Numbered from the stretch's first letter, positions 29,932 to 39,660 are shown. The stretch is 64,000 nucleotides of DNA from Gemmatimonadota bacterium (GCA_026387915.1 JAPLKS010000007.1:304823-368822), one strand, 5' to 3'. Numbers and translations are program-made. Notes: generated by a model from the letters alone, not told the origin.

Positions 29932-30435
29932 TTACTTCGCGCGGCGCTTGCCGGTGAGTTTGGAGCCGTCGCCGGCCATCGACCAGTCGCCGGAAATATT
30001 GTTATCGCTATCGATGGTCATCGAGATGATCGCATCGCCGCCGTCGGGCGCCATGACGACCATCCGCACGATGTTCCCTGTGACCGTGACCGACTTCACC
30101 GGAAGCGTCGGAATGCCGTCGCCGGTCACCTGACCGCCGTACGTGCCATCCGCCTTCTTCTCGATGCGCGCGTTGAGCACCATCTCGTTGCCCATCGCGA
30201 TCAGATTCACGTCGTACATGCCGACGGGATCGACGTTGCGGCCGCGCGCTGCCGGTGCGGGCGCCGGCGCGGGGGCCGGCGCAGGGGCCGCAACCGCTGG
30301 CGCGGGTGCCGGAGCCGCCTTGGCAGCAGGAGCGGGCGTCGGAGCGGGTGCAGCGCCTGCACCAGTGGACGCAGGCGCACTACACGCCGTGGCGTAGAGC
30401 AACGCCGCCAGGCACACATTGAGTCGGTTCGTCAT
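29932..30435 (-). CDS. Putative lipoprotein with Ala/Pro linker
   Basis: The ATG at 30435 has AAGGA upstream and opens a lipoprotein signal (LAALLYATAC, with Cys as acylation site). A Pro-Ala repeat of about 50 residues (PAPAPA units) spans the cell-wall side. The C-terminal 95 residues form a small beta-rich domain (GMYDVNLIAMGNEMVLNARI and ISGDWSMAGDGSKLTGKR) that resembles a lipocalin-like or beta-barrel fold, with no assigned function. It is convergent with the ABC exporter and divergent from the T2SS-F-like gene. Confidence 0.75.
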   Translation of the reverse strand: MTNRLNVCLAALLYATACSAPASTGAGAAPAPTPAPAAKAAPAPAPAVAAPAPAPAPAPAPAARGRNVDPVGMYDVNLIAMGNEMVLNARIEKKADGTYGGQVTGDGIPTLPVKSVTVTGNIVRMVVMAPDGGDAIISMTIDSDNNISGDWSMAGDGSKLTGKRRAK

Positions 30436-30567
30436 CGGCATTTCCTTGGTCAAGGTCTGCCCAAACTTGGCAGGCGCGGGGCGATTGCGCCATCCGCCCG
30501 CCACTGCGCCCGCCCCCGCCACCAGCCCCCTGCCCTCCGCCGGAGCGCTGCGTAACTTCCCGACCAT

Positions 30568-31392
30568 ATGTCCGTCACCCTCGCCAGTGAACTCCGCCGC
30601 TTTGACGAACCGCGCTACCGAGCGGAGTTTTACCGCGCTTGGCACGCTGGCTGTTCGGCGGGGTTGACCCACCACGCCACGCTCAGCGCGCTCGCTCCCT
30701 CCCCGTCGCCCTCCGTGGAGGCGCTCCGTCGGTGCATTGTGGACGGGACAGAGGCTGGGCGGTCCGTCGTTTCTGCCATCGCCACTGCGCCAGGAGCGCT
30801 CGCGACGTTTGAGGCGGCGCTGCTCGCCGCCAGCGAAGCGAGTGGTACGCTCGACGCCGCGCTCCGCCTGCTGGCCGATCATTTTGGGTACGAATACAAA
30901 CGGACCCTGCGCGTGCGAATTCTGATGGGCTACCCAATATTCCTCTGGGTGGTGGCCAGTTTTGCGATTCCGATTGTCGGGCTGCACGTGCAGGGATGGC
31001 AGCGGTACCTCACGACCGTCGGGCTCTGGCTCGCCGCGCTCTTTCTCGTGGGCGGCGTGCCAATCCGCGCGATTTCGGGAATCCTGCTGGAATCCCCGCA
31101 GCGCGTGGGGGTGCGGGTCGCCCGCGTGCTCGCGATGTTGCTGGCGGCCGGCGCACCGCGCGGGCGTGCGGTGCGGGCGGCGGTGGACGCCTCAGGCGGC
31201 GCTGACCTCAAGCGTCATTTTGCCAAACGCTCTGAGCGCGACCTCAACACGATTCCGCTCGCGACGCTCTTTGAGGGAAGTCGCGCAATCCCGGCGGCGT
31301 TGCTCAGTCAGATGCGCATTGCCGATGTCACGCACGACTATCAGGACACCCTCGGGCGCTACGCCGAGATGGCGGAGCACGACGCGCGCTGA
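30568..31392 (+). CDS. Type II secretion F-domain membrane protein (short, orphan)
   Basis: The 274-residue protein has a T2SS-F/GspF-type domain. The first half carries LLAASEASGTLDAALRLLADH, close to the family consensus, followed by two membrane helices (ILMGYPIFLWVVASFAIPIV and VGLWLAALFLVGGVPIRAI). A second, weaker F-like segment follows (RVLAMLLAAGAPRGRAVRAA). Full GspF or PilC proteins are about 400 residues with three helices, so this one is short. No secretion or pilus genes are nearby. A role in a membrane assembly platform is only a family inference. Confidence 0.75.
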   Translation: MSVTLASELRRFDEPRYRAEFYRAWHAGCSAGLTHHATLSALAPSPSPSVEALRRCIVDGTEAGRSVVSAIATAPGALATFEAALLAASEASGTLDAALRLLADHFGYEYKRTLRVRILMGYPIFLWVVASFAIPIVGLHVQGWQRYLTTVGLWLAALFLVGGVPIRAISGILLESPQRVGVRVARVLAMLLAAGAPRGRAVRAAVDASGGADLKRHFAKRSERDLNTIPLATLFEGSRAIPAALLSQMRIADVTHDYQDTLGRYAEMAEHDAR

Positions 31393-31433
31393 CTTGGCCG
31401 CGCGCGTCCGCTCGTTCCTCTCCTGCCACATCC

Positions 31434-31459
31434 GCGGCGGCGCCAACTGGCGCCGCCGC
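31434..31459. terminator. Hairpin between the T2SS-F-like gene and the M28 peptidase
   Basis: GCGGCGGCGCC (31434-31444) pairs with GGCGCCGCCGC (31449-31459) around a short AACT loop. It lies between two convergent genes and overlaps neither coding region. Confidence 0.6.
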
Positions 31460-31466
31460 TCGTCCA

Positions 31467-32555
31467 TCAGGGCTTGCCGCCGGCCTTCCACTCCGGCTTG
31501 GGACCGTCGGAGAGCAAGCGAGCCGCCTTTGCACCGGCGTTGATCACGCCCGTCATGTGATCGTAGTCGGCATGCGACGCGTCGTCCGTCACCTGGTGGT
31601 AGTCGGTGTGGAGATTGAACGTCGAGAGCGTGTGTGCCACAATCCCACGCCGCGCGAACGCGATGTTGTCGCTCCGCTGAAAGAAATTCTGCGCCGGTCG
31701 CTTGTCCGGGCCAATCGGAATGCCATTGGCGGCGAGCATTTCGCCCATGTTCGAGCGCTCGTAGCCGGTCAGCCATGCACGCCCGCTTCCACCCGCGAGT
31801 GAGTCGGGGCGCATGATCATCTCAATCTCGAGGTTCGCCACCATCTGCTCGAGGGGGAGTGCCGGATGCGCGATATACCAGTTGGTGCCCACGAGCCCCA
31901 CTTCCTCGCCGGTGGTCGCCGCAAACACCACGGTGCGCTTGGGGCGCGGCCCCTTGGCGAACTGCCGCGCAATCTCCAGCACCGCCGTCACACCGGAGGC
32001 GTCGTCGTCGGCGCCGTTGTAAATGGAGTCGCCATTCACGCCGGGGCCGCGCATGCCCAGGTGGTCGTAGTGCGCGTCAATCAGAATGTGTTCGGCCTTC
32101 AGGGCGGGATCGCTCCCGCGGAGTACGCCCACCACATTCACCGACGGACGACGGCGCGCCACCGGCGCAGAATCGTACGCGGCCATTGAAGTGAACGTCT
32201 TGAGCGGTACCCGCCACGTAAACGAACTGCTGTCCACCTTCATGGTGGACTTCGCCGGATCGGTCGGATCGGGCACCCGCGTCCGACGAAATTGTTTGAC
32301 CGAATCGCCCACAGTAACCGGTACGCGCTGGAAGAATCCGGAGTCTCCCATTGGCTCCAGCCCAATCCGCTTCATCTCGGCGGCAATCATCGTCGCCGCA
32401 CGCAGCGCGCCGGGCGTTCCGGTGGCGCGCCCCTGCATGGAGTCGTCGGCAAGGCCGGTGAGGAGCCGCTTCACCATAGCGGGCGTGGTCTGCTGCGCGC
32501 CGAGTGGGAGCGCTGCGGCGAGAATGAGAAAGGCGAGCGTGCGAGCGTAACGCAT
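31467..32555 (-). CDS. Exported M28-family zinc aminopeptidase
   Basis: From ATG 32555 the 362-residue protein has a signal peptide (TLAFLILAAALPLGAQ) and an M28 di-zinc aminopeptidase domain. Metal ligands and catalytic residues are visible: histidine and aspartate in IDAHYDHLG, the bridging aspartate in NGADDDASGV, the catalytic base in ATTGEEVGLVG and a late histidine in FNLHTDYHQVTDD. It should release N-terminal residues from peptides in the periplasm. The frame continues upstream of the chosen start, but the signal peptide marks the real N-terminus. Confidence 0.92.
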   Translation of the reverse strand: MRYARTLAFLILAAALPLGAQQTTPAMVKRLLTGLADDSMQGRATGTPGALRAATMIAAEMKRIGLEPMGDSGFFQRVPVTVGDSVKQFRRTRVPDPTDPAKSTMKVDSSSFTWRVPLKTFTSMAAYDSAPVARRRPSVNVVGVLRGSDPALKAEHILIDAHYDHLGMRGPGVNGDSIYNGADDDASGVTAVLEIARQFAKGPRPKRTVVFAATTGEEVGLVGTNWYIAHPALPLEQMVANLEIEMIMRPDSLAGGSGRAWLTGYERSNMGEMLAANGIPIGPDKRPAQNFFQRSDNIAFARRGIVAHTLSTFNLHTDYHQVTDDASHADYDHMTGVINAGAKAARLLSDGPKPEWKAGGKP

Positions 32556-32661
32556 CGGCGTACCGGGGCAGAAGGAAGCGGGGCGACGGCGCCGCCCCAC
32601 CCCGCAGATTAGCGCGACACCCTTGCCCTCCGCCAGCCACCTCGCCACACTCCCCGCCACG

Positions 32662-33249
32662 ATGCTGAACGTCCCGACCCTCGGCCCCAACGTCCCGCGC
32701 CGCGGCAACGCCATCTCGCGCGGCCTGTCGCACCTCGCACTCCGCCTCTCAGGATGGCGCATCGAGGGCGAAATGCCCAACGAGTCGAAGTTCGTGATCA
32801 TCGTGGCCCCGCACACGTCCAACTGGGATTTTTTCATTGGCGTCATGGTGATGTTCGCCCTTGACCTGCGCGGTACTTTCCTCGGCAAGCACACCATCTT
32901 TCGCGAGCCGCTCGGCTCGCTGATGCGGTGGCTGGGTGGGGTGCCGGTCAATCGGGCGGCATCGCATGACATGGTCGCACAGACCGTGGGCTATTTCGAG
33001 AGCCGCCCACATATGGTGCTGGCGCTCTCCCCCGAGGGAACGCGCAAGAAGCTTCCCGCCTGGCGCACCGGCTTTTATCACGTCGCGCGCGGCGCGCGCG
33101 TGCCCATCGTGCCGGTGTCGTTCGATTTTCCAAAGCGCCTCGTGCGGATCTATCCCGCCTTCACCGTCACTGGTGATCAATCCGCCGACCTTGCGGTGCT
33201 CCGTTCCCATTTTGACGCCAGCATGGCCAGGCATCCGGCCAAGTACTAA
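32662..33249 (+). CDS. Lysophospholipid acyltransferase-family protein
   Basis: The 195-residue protein contains the PlsC-type acyltransferase motifs: APHTSNWDFF (HX4D), the acceptor-binding KHTIFREPLGSLMRWLGGVP, and LSPEGTRKKLPAWRTGF (EGTR). It is the short class of 1-acylglycerol-3-phosphate acyltransferase-like enzymes that act at the cytoplasmic face of the membrane. ATG 32662 is used; a TTG at 32623 is in frame but adds no conserved sequence. It diverges from the M28 peptidase and is followed by a small membrane protein gene after 45 bp. Confidence 0.88.
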   Translation: MLNVPTLGPNVPRRGNAISRGLSHLALRLSGWRIEGEMPNESKFVIIVAPHTSNWDFFIGVMVMFALDLRGTFLGKHTIFREPLGSLMRWLGGVPVNRAASHDMVAQTVGYFESRPHMVLALSPEGTRKKLPAWRTGFYHVARGARVPIVPVSFDFPKRLVRIYPAFTVTGDQSADLAVLRSHFDASMARHPAKY

Positions 33250-33294
33250 GCCGGTCCTACTGGATACCGCGCGCATAAAAGGTCATAGTTGGAT

Positions 33295-33756
33295 ATGCCG
33301 CGCCCCGACATCCGCGCCCCCGCGACGCTTTTCGCCAAGCATCGTCCAGACCACGTGCCGCCCGAGTCGCTCGATCACGCGGAACTCGCTGCGTCTATTG
33401 CGTCGCTTGAGCTCAAACTGTTGTCGTCCAAGCGCGCGCTTGTGGCGGCGCAAACAGCTGGCGCGTTGCTCGTCACCTTTGTGGTCGTGCTCGGCGGCGC
33501 CCTACTGTATTTCGGCCCGAGCCCGTTTCTGCAGCACGTCTTTCACAACAGCGAATCACTCGTCGCCACGACGTACGACGTTGTGCTCTGGTGGCTGGCG
33601 CTGGTGGTGCTCGCGGTGATCGGCGGCCTCATTGGCGACCAACTCTTACGTGGACGCTTGCGACTGGCCCGCGGGTGGAAGCACCGCGTCGCCGACCTCA
33701 GCCGACGCCTCGAAGACGCGCAGCGCGTACGCCAGCGGCGCGAAGACAGCCGCTAG
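33295..33756 (+). CDS. Two-helix membrane protein of unknown function
   Basis: The 153-residue protein begins at ATG 33295. It has a soluble N-terminal region of about 55 residues (coiled-coil-like around ELAASIASLELKLLSSKRAL) and two membrane helices (AGALLVTFVVVLGGALLYFG and LWWLALVVLAVIGGLIGDQL). It ends in a basic C-terminal tail rich in Arg. I do not recognise a family. It ends eight bases before the convergent hydrolase gene. Confidence 0.65.
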   Translation: MPRPDIRAPATLFAKHRPDHVPPESLDHAELAASIASLELKLLSSKRALVAAQTAGALLVTFVVVLGGALLYFGPSPFLQHVFHNSESLVATTYDVVLWWLALVVLAVIGGLIGDQLLRGRLRLARGWKHRVADLSRRLEDAQRVRQRREDSR

Positions 33757-33763
33757 CGCACGG

Positions 33764-34567
33764 TCATCGGTTGGCCGCAAAGAAATCGAGCAACGCTCGG
33801 TTCACCATTTCCGGTTGCTCGATGGTTGATGAATGTCCGGCGCCGGGAATACGGATCAAGCCTGAGCGCGGGATCAGCGCGTGAATGCGCTCGGCCTTCT
33901 CGGGGGTCGTTGCCACATCTTCCTCTCCCACCATGATGAGTGTGGGCGTGGTAATGCCAGGCAGTTCATCGGTGATCCCGGCGCGCTCAATCACCCCATG
34001 CACGGACCGCACCACCGCACGGCGATTGCGCCGTAACTCCGCCCGCCAGCGTTCGCGTTTAGCGGTGCGGGTGGGATCGTTCAGGAAGGTCTGACTGAAC
34101 AGAATCGGCATCACCGGGCCGATGACCGCCCACGGGCCGAGCCAACCAGCCACGAGCGCGAGCCGCCGGTACTTTGGCACATTGGACGCTGGCTCCGGCT
34201 CCGCGGACGACTCCAACACGGTGAGCGTGCGGAGCAGGTCGCGGCGGCGCGCGGCAATGCGCATCCCCACAAAGCCGCCCATCGAAAGGCCCACAAAATG
34301 GCAGGGCCCGAGCCCCATTTGCTCAATGAGCGCCACGCTGTCGGTGTACGCCTGCTCAATGCTGTACGCGTGCCCCGTGGCGTCACCGCTCTGACCGTGA
34401 CCCGGGAGGTCGTAGGCCACACAGCGGTACGACGGCGAAAGCTCGCGCACCTGCGCCTCGAACATGCGCGACGAAAAGAGGAGTCCGTGACAGAACACCA
34501 CCGGCTCACCTGAACCGCCGCTGTCCTCCACATAAATCTTCCGACCGTCAATTTGCAGTGTTGGCAT
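33764..34567 (-). CDS. Alpha/beta-fold hydrolase
   Basis: The 267-residue protein starts at ATG 34567 and has a complete alpha/beta-hydrolase core. The oxyanion region is VVFCHGLLFSSRMF, followed by VAYDLPGHGQSGDA. The nucleophile elbow is GLSMGGFVG, the aspartate is in LIMVGEEDVATTPEKAE and the histidine is in GAGHSSTIEQPEMV. Closest in style to 3-oxoadipate enol-lactonase or esterase-like hydrolases, but the substrate cannot be assigned. It is isolated from any pathway and diverges from the hybrid histidine kinase at 34619. Confidence 0.88.
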   Translation of the reverse strand: MPTLQIDGRKIYVEDSGGSGEPVVFCHGLLFSSRMFEAQVRELSPSYRCVAYDLPGHGQSGDATGHAYSIEQAYTDSVALIEQMGLGPCHFVGLSMGGFVGMRIAARRRDLLRTLTVLESSAEPEPASNVPKYRRLALVAGWLGPWAVIGPVMPILFSQTFLNDPTRTAKRERWRAELRRNRRAVVRSVHGVIERAGITDELPGITTPTLIMVGEEDVATTPEKAERIHALIPRSGLIRIPGAGHSSTIEQPEMVNRALLDFFAANR

Positions 34568-34618
34568 ACCCCGATAATGGCGCGACAGTGGAGCAAACGC
34601 CATCTTTAGAACATCCAC

Positions 34619-37051
34619 ATGACTGATCTCCCCCCCGTTTTGCCCGTACGCCCCCGTCGCAGTCTGCGCCCGCTTTGGATCGGACTGATGTACGGGAGCG
34701 TCGTTCTCACCGCGACTGGCGTCATTGGCGGCACAATCCGCTTCAGCATGCGGAAGGTGCTCTTTGACGATGTGCACGAGTATCTGCGCTCCACCGCTGA
34801 GACCGCGGCGTCGCTCGTCGACGGGGAGTTGCACGCGGGGTTGCGTGCGCGGGAACAAGAATCCAGTGCGGCATACATCGAAGCCGTGCGCCCCTTACAG
34901 CATTTGCTTGACGGCAACCCGTCCATCAAACGCGTCGTCACGGGCGTGGTGGTGGGCGACTCCATTCGATTCATTCTGGACGCCACGCCGCGCGGCAAGC
35001 TCTCCGCCGACGGCGTAGAGGAGCACGTCGAACTCGGTCGCATGGATGTCGCGCCACCGCAGCTGCTCCAGATGTGGAAGGATCGTACGGTTGTCGTAGA
35101 GCCAATGCCCCGCCCCGCGGATTGGGCCAGGGGGGTGCGCGCCAATGCGCCGATTCTCACCAAGGACGGCCGCATTACGGGATTTGTTGGGATCACGCTT
35201 AGTGTCGATCGTTACGACGATCGGATTGGGCGCCTCGACCGCATCGTGACCATCGGCATCACCGTCGGTGTGTTGCTCGCGCTCATCAGTGGCTTTGCCG
35301 CGTACCGTGTGGAGCGCTCGCGCGTGGACGCCGAAACGGAACTCACCGCCGCCAAGATGGCGGCCGAGGCGAGCGCCCGCGCCAAAGGTGAGTTCCTGGC
35401 CAATATGAGCCACGAAATTCGCACGCCACTCCACGGCGTGCTCGGAATGAGCGAAGCGCTGCTCGCGTCGGCGCATACGGAAGCGGATCGCCGGTCGCTT
35501 GAAGTCATCAACAAGTCCGCGTCGTCGTTGCTCGGCATTCTCAACGACATTCTGGACTACTCCAAACTCGAAGCGGGCCGCGTGGACTTGGTGAACGCGC
35601 CGTTCGATCCGCGCGCGTTGCTCGACGATGTGTCGGACCTCTTTGCCGTGAAGGCCGAAGAACAAGGGCTCGACATTGCCGTGCGCGAAACCATCCGCGC
35701 CGAGCGCTGGCCGGTGGGCGACGCCGCGCGACTCAAACAGGTGCTACTCAATCTGGTCGGCAACGCGGTGAAGTTCACCGAACACGGCGCGGTGCGCGTG
35801 GACCTCGAGACGGTGATGATTGGTCGGCAGACCATCGCACTGCGCGTCGGGGTGAAGGACACCGGCATCGGCATTTCGCCCGAAGTGCAGCAGCGACTCT
35901 TTGAACAGTTTCAGCAAGGCGAAGCGTCCACCGCCCGGCGCTTTGGCGGCACCGGGCTTGGACTGGCCATTTCACGGCAACTCGTGATTCTCATGGGCGG
36001 GACGCTCTCGGTAAAGAGCACGCCTGGCACGGGCACGGAGTTCACCGTCGATCTGCAGTTGCCCGCCGCCGCGACCGCGCGCGAGGTGCCACTCCACGGG
36101 CGTCTCCCCAATACGGCGCGCGCCCTTATTTGCTGCGCGTCGGCGCTCACGCGCGACGCTCTGTCAGAAATGTTGGGCCGTGCCGGCATCGCCGCCGAGA
36201 TGGCACCCGACCTCGACGCCATGCGCGCGACGCTCGCCAGTGGACGACGGTTTACGGTGCTCATTGCCGATGCACCCGCACAGCCCGACAGCTCGCCGCC
36301 CCTGATTGATCCGTCGCTCGAGCATCCGCCGCTGGTACTGCTCAGTGGCTTGCATCAGCCGCTCAATAACTCGCAGCTCTCGGCGCTTGGCTCGGAGGCG
36401 CAGTTGCGGCGCCCCGTGCGCGAAGACCATTTGCAATCGCTCCTCGACGAGCTGGCCGACGGTCGAGTGCGCGCTGTCGTGGTGCCGCGAGTCGAGCCCT
36501 CCGAACCTGCCTCCGAACCTGCCTCCGGACGTGCCGCCGAGCCCGCCACGGAGCCGATAAAGGCACCAGCGCCACCGGTCACCGCAAAGTCCGGCAAAGT
36601 ACCAGCGGCCGTCGCCGCACCGTCCGCGGACCGCCCGCGCATTCTCGTGGTGGACGATGTTGAGCTCAACCTGATGGTCGCCCGTGCGATGCTCGGCTCT
36701 ATCGGTGCCGAAGTTATTTCGGCCAACGGAGGCGGCGTGGCGCTCGACCTGCTCGCCAAGCAGAAATTTTCGCTCGTGTTCATGGACTGCCACATGCCGG
36801 AGATCGACGGCTACGAAGTCACGCGCCGAGTACGCGGCGCGGCCGGTATCAACCAGACCACGCCGATCGTCGCGCTCTCTGCGAGTGCGTTTGCAGAAGA
36901 CCGTCAGCGCGCGCTGGATTCTGGAATGAACGACTTTGCGCCGAAGCCGATTGAACTCAACGGCCTCCGATTCGTCCTCGAGCGTTGGATTCCCGGCTAC
37001 GCCACGTCGGCGACCCCAGCGGCCCCGGCGACCGCCAAACCAAAGAGCTGA
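34619..37051 (+). CDS. Hybrid sensor histidine kinase with C-terminal receiver
   Basis: The 810-residue protein has a membrane helix at about 20-42 and a periplasmic sensor of about 160 residues with a Cache-like core ([22 protein letters not shown]). A second helix lies at about 206-226. The HisKA box is [18 protein letters not shown], the ATPase has [25 protein letters not shown] and [13 protein letters not shown], and a degenerate receiver-like segment of about 120 residues follows. After a Pro/Glu/Ala linker comes an intact receiver ([10 protein letters not shown], phosphoacceptor in [18 protein letters not shown]). All kinase residues are present. The stimulus is unknown. Confidence 0.93.
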   Translation: MTDLPPVLPVRPRRSLRPLWIGLMYGSVVLTATGVIGGTIRFSMRKVLFDDVHEYLRSTAETAASLVDGELHAGLRAREQESSAAYIEAVRPLQHLLDGNPSIKRVVTGVVVGDSIRFILDATPRGKLSADGVEEHVELGRMDVAPPQLLQMWKDRTVVVEPMPRPADWARGVRANAPILTKDGRITGFVGITLSVDRYDDRIGRLDRIVTIGITVGVLLALISGFAAYRVERSRVDAETELTAAKMAAEASARAKGEFLANMSHEIRTPLHGVLGMSEALLASAHTEADRRSLEVINKSASSLLGILNDILDYSKLEAGRVDLVNAPFDPRALLDDVSDLFAVKAEEQGLDIAVRETIRAERWPVGDAARLKQVLLNLVGNAVKFTEHGAVRVDLETVMIGRQTIALRVGVKDTGIGISPEVQQRLFEQFQQGEASTARRFGGTGLGLAISRQLVILMGGTLSVKSTPGTGTEFTVDLQLPAAATAREVPLHGRLPNTARALICCASALTRDALSEMLGRAGIAAEMAPDLDAMRATLASGRRFTVLIADAPAQPDSSPPLIDPSLEHPPLVLLSGLHQPLNNSQLSALGSEAQLRRPVREDHLQSLLDELADGRVRAVVVPRVEPSEPASEPASGRAAEPATEPIKAPAPPVTAKSGKVPAAVAAPSADRPRILVVDDVELNLMVARAMLGSIGAEVISANGGGVALDLLAKQKFSLVFMDCHMPEIDGYEVTRRVRGAAGINQTTPIVALSASAFAEDRQRALDSGMNDFAPKPIELNGLRFVLERWIPGYATSATPAAPATAKPKS

Positions 37052-37070
37052 CCGCGCGCCACGGCCGCGC

Positions 37071-37090
37071 GCGTGTGCGTGTGCGTGTGC
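37071..37090. repeat. Short GCGTGT tandem repeat
   Basis: About three copies of GCGTGT lie between the convergent hybrid kinase and DUF4136 genes. No hairpin terminator with a T tract is seen in this 61-bp gap. Confidence 0.5.
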
Positions 37091-37112
37091 GGTCACCCGC
37101 TACATCAGTATT

Positions 37113-37691
37113 CTACGGTGCGCCAGGAAAGTCGCGCAGCAACCGCGCGATGCCGCGCCGAATCACTGCCTCGCTCGACGAACGATCCGTCACCTCGGCG
37201 GCGATGTGCCCGCGCCAGGCCAACTTGAGCGCCGGCTGCGTGAGAAAGTCGAGCATCAACGATCCCTCGGCGTAGGGCACCTCACGGAGTGAGGCTTCGG
37301 GCGCACCCCAAAAGCCCCACGACATCACCCCATCGATGCACGGTTTGCCATCGCACGCCGGCACGCTGCGCAGGGTGTCCACGCGCTGCTGTACGCCGAT
37401 GTGGTAGTGCACCACCAACTGCGCCCGGTCAAAGGCAACACGCTGAAAACCACGGAGCGCCAACTCCGCGTCGATGGCACGCACGATGCGCGCGCGCACG
37501 CTGTCGTTCACCTCACGCGCGTCGCGCTCAGCCGCGGTGCGCGGACCATCGACGGCGCCCCACGCATACGTGGTGCGCGGATAGATCGGGAGCGACGCGT
37601 CGCGCGTGATCGTCACGGCGGGGCCGCACGCGGCGACCGCGGCGACGGCGGCGACCGCAACCAAGGTGAGCACCAATCGAGAGGTCGTCAT
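37113..37691 (-). CDS. DUF4136-type lipoprotein
   Basis: GGAG precedes ATG 37691, which opens a lipoprotein signal (LVAVAAVAAVAACGP, acylated Cys at about residue 22). The remaining 170 residues have the DUF4136 pattern: a short strand TTYAWGAVD, then RIVRAIDAELALRGFQRV and AQLVVHYHIGVQQ, ending with AVIRRGIARLLRDFP. This family is found as outer-membrane-anchored lipoproteins of unknown role. A CDGKPC pair of cysteines may form a disulfide. It is convergent with the hybrid kinase. Confidence 0.85.
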   Translation of the reverse strand: MTTSRLVLTLVAVAAVAAVAACGPAVTITRDASLPIYPRTTYAWGAVDGPRTAAERDAREVNDSVRARIVRAIDAELALRGFQRVAFDRAQLVVHYHIGVQQRVDTLRSVPACDGKPCIDGVMSWGFWGAPEASLREVPYAEGSLMLDFLTQPALKLAWRGHIAAEVTDRSSSEAVIRRGIARLLRDFPGAP

Positions 37692-37903
37692 AGTCCGCTC
37701 CCCACATGACAAAGGATACACCCTACCCTCCACCCGCCAGTCACTCCCATCAGATGAAGTGCCACGGCGCCGAAGCACACCCCCAAGTTGCCCCAGCGGG
37801 CAGGCACGCGGGAGCGGCATTCCCCTCGTATTGTGTCGGGTTTTTTCGTCCGATCGCCGGATTTCACTCCAGCCGAGCGTGCGCAAGGACGATACTAAAC
37901 CAA

Positions 37904-39145
37904 ATGGAGCTTTTCTTCGCACGGCAGCCAATTTTCAACGTAGCCGAAGAGGTCGTCGGCTACGAAGTCGCCCACCGACCGGCCGGCGGAACCGACTTTC
38001 CCGAGGTCGCCCCCAAGGACGTGGACGCGCGAGTGCTCGTGGAGGCTGTGATGGGAGCCGGCCTCAAACGCCTCGGCGAAGGGCGCCGCGTGTTTATGAA
38101 AGTCACTCCCGAGGTACTGACCAGCGAAACCATCGGCTTGATCTCACCCGGCACGATCGTATTTGAGATTGACGCCGCCGACCCAGTTGATGCCACGCTC
38201 TTTGAAGCCTGTACCTCACTCCGCGCCGCTGGGCATAAGCTCTCGCTGGGCAACTATGCGTGCGATGCTCCTGGGGACGCCCTGCTTTCTCTGATGCATG
38301 CCGTCAAGCTGCGCGTCGGCCAGCGTTCCGACCTCGAGCTCGCGCCGGCCGCCACGCGCGCCACGCAGCAAGGGCGCATTCTCATTGCCGAACAGGTGCA
38401 CGAGCGTGGCACGCGCGACCGGTGCGTGGCCCTTGGCGTTCGTTTTTTTCAGGGCTACGGGTTCACGCAACCGGAGACCGTGGTGCGCCGCGATCTCGAC
38501 ATGAACCATCTCGCCATCTTCCATGCGATGCGCGATCTGCTCGATCCCACCATCAGCGATCGTGAGATTGAGCACGTCTTCGCGCGCGACGTGCACCTGT
38601 CGTACCGCCTGTTGCGCATTGTGAACTCCGCCGCCGTTGGCGGAACGGAAATCTGGTCCATCGCGCACGCCATTCGGTTGCTCGGCCGCGTCGCGTTGTA
38701 TCGGTGGCTCTCGATGTGCCTGCTCGCCTCGCACAGCGGACGGGGCGTCACGGAGGAACTCCACCGCGCCACGCTCGTGCGGGCGCACTGGTGCGAGTCG
38801 CTGGCGGCCGCGTGTGGCGTGCCGCGTGCGGCGCCCTCCCTGTTTCTCGTGGGGCTGTTCTCCCTGCTCGACGTCATCACCGGTGTGACGATGCCGGATC
38901 TCCTGCGGCAAATCCAACCCGCCTCCGACGTGCGCGCTGCGCTCCTCGAGCGCCGTGACTGGTTTGGCGCCGCCCTAGCGCTTGTGGAGGCTTGGGAGGA
39001 TGGCGACTGGCCAGAGGTGCTCAATCGGTCAGCGGAACTCGGTGTCGCCCCCACGGCGCTCCCCACGCTCTACCGCGAGGCGCTCGATTGGGCGGATGCC
39101 CAGAGCGCCATGGCCGCGGCCGCCGCAGCGGCCGCGGCGGCCTGA
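37904..39145 (+). CDS. EAL/HDOD-domain signalling protein (YuxH-like)
   Basis: Starting at ATG 37904, the 413-residue cytoplasmic protein begins ELFFARQPIFNVAEEVVGYE, the opening of the YuxH class. The first about 200 residues are an EAL-like domain without the E-A-L metal ligands, so c-di-GMP hydrolysis is not expected. The second half is an HDOD domain (LSYRLLRIVNSAAVGG, SIAHAIRLLGRVALYRWLS), which lacks a full HD metal site in this class. The C-terminus is a run of about eleven alanines. The upstream frame to 37706 is open, but the family N-terminus fixes the start. Confidence 0.88.
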   Translation: MELFFARQPIFNVAEEVVGYEVAHRPAGGTDFPEVAPKDVDARVLVEAVMGAGLKRLGEGRRVFMKVTPEVLTSETIGLISPGTIVFEIDAADPVDATLFEACTSLRAAGHKLSLGNYACDAPGDALLSLMHAVKLRVGQRSDLELAPAATRATQQGRILIAEQVHERGTRDRCVALGVRFFQGYGFTQPETVVRRDLDMNHLAIFHAMRDLLDPTISDREIEHVFARDVHLSYRLLRIVNSAAVGGTEIWSIAHAIRLLGRVALYRWLSMCLLASHSGRGVTEELHRATLVRAHWCESLAAACGVPRAAPSLFLVGLFSLLDVITGVTMPDLLRQIQPASDVRAALLERRDWFGAALALVEAWEDGDWPEVLNRSAELGVAPTALPTLYREALDWADAQSAMAAAAAAAAAA

Positions 39146-39149
39146 CCCC

Positions 39150-39359
39150 TCACGCGCCGTTGGTCTTGCAGGTCGAAAAACCAAACAGCGTGTAGGCGGG
39201 GCAGGTGCCCAGGAGCCCCGTAGCGAGCGGGATAAAACCGAGATAGCCCCAGGGCGTCTGCGGTCCGACAAACGCGAGCGCGAGAAGCACAACGCCCACC
39301 GTCACGCGCACGGCGCGATCGGCGGTGCCTTCGTTCATGGGAAAGAGCTTGCTGGCCAT
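39150..39359 (-). CDS. DUF2892 / YgaP-type inner-membrane protein
   Basis: The 69-residue protein starts at ATG 39359 with GAGGAG upstream. It has MNEGTADRAVRVTVGVVLLA followed by a second helix (GFIPLATGLLGTCPAYTLFG) and the C-terminal CPAYTLFGFSTCK. This is the DUF2892 pattern, where the conserved cysteines sit at the membrane surface. Relatives occur fused to or beside rhodanese sulfurtransferases; none is present here. It is convergent with the EAL/HDOD gene and diverges from the large surface lipoprotein. Confidence 0.88.
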   Translation of the reverse strand: MASKLFPMNEGTADRAVRVTVGVVLLALAFVGPQTPWGYLGFIPLATGLLGTCPAYTLFGFSTCKTNGA

Positions 39360-39494
39360 TGGGATGTACTCCTCAAAAAGGTGAAAACCAGTGGGCGCGA
39401 TGCCCGCGGGATGGTGCACATCGGCGTGTGGCAACGCCGAGCGCCGGACCTGTCGAGATTACCTCCCCTCGCCGAGTCGCGCCATCCGAAATAC

Positions 39495-39537
39495 CCTTAT
39501 ATAACTGTAAGGAAAAATAGGCATATAGTTGTATATG
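39495..39537. promoter_or_regulatory. AT-rich palindromes in the DUF2892 / surface-lipoprotein divergent region
   Basis: Within the 301-bp gap between the divergent genes the base composition turns AT-rich. It holds CCTTA-N8-TAAGG (39495-39512) and the perfect palindrome CATATA-GTTG-TATATG (39522-39537). Both are of operator size. The rest of the gap shows no recognisable signal. Confidence 0.45.
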
Positions 39538-39660
39538 GATAGGAACCCATCGCCAACCCTGCGATTTCTCCTCCCGATCTGTCACAAAAACCGGTTTGCC
39601 GGGTATTGCTAACGTGAGTGAAGGACCGCCCCCCCAGGCCCACCCCACTCTGGAAGGTTT

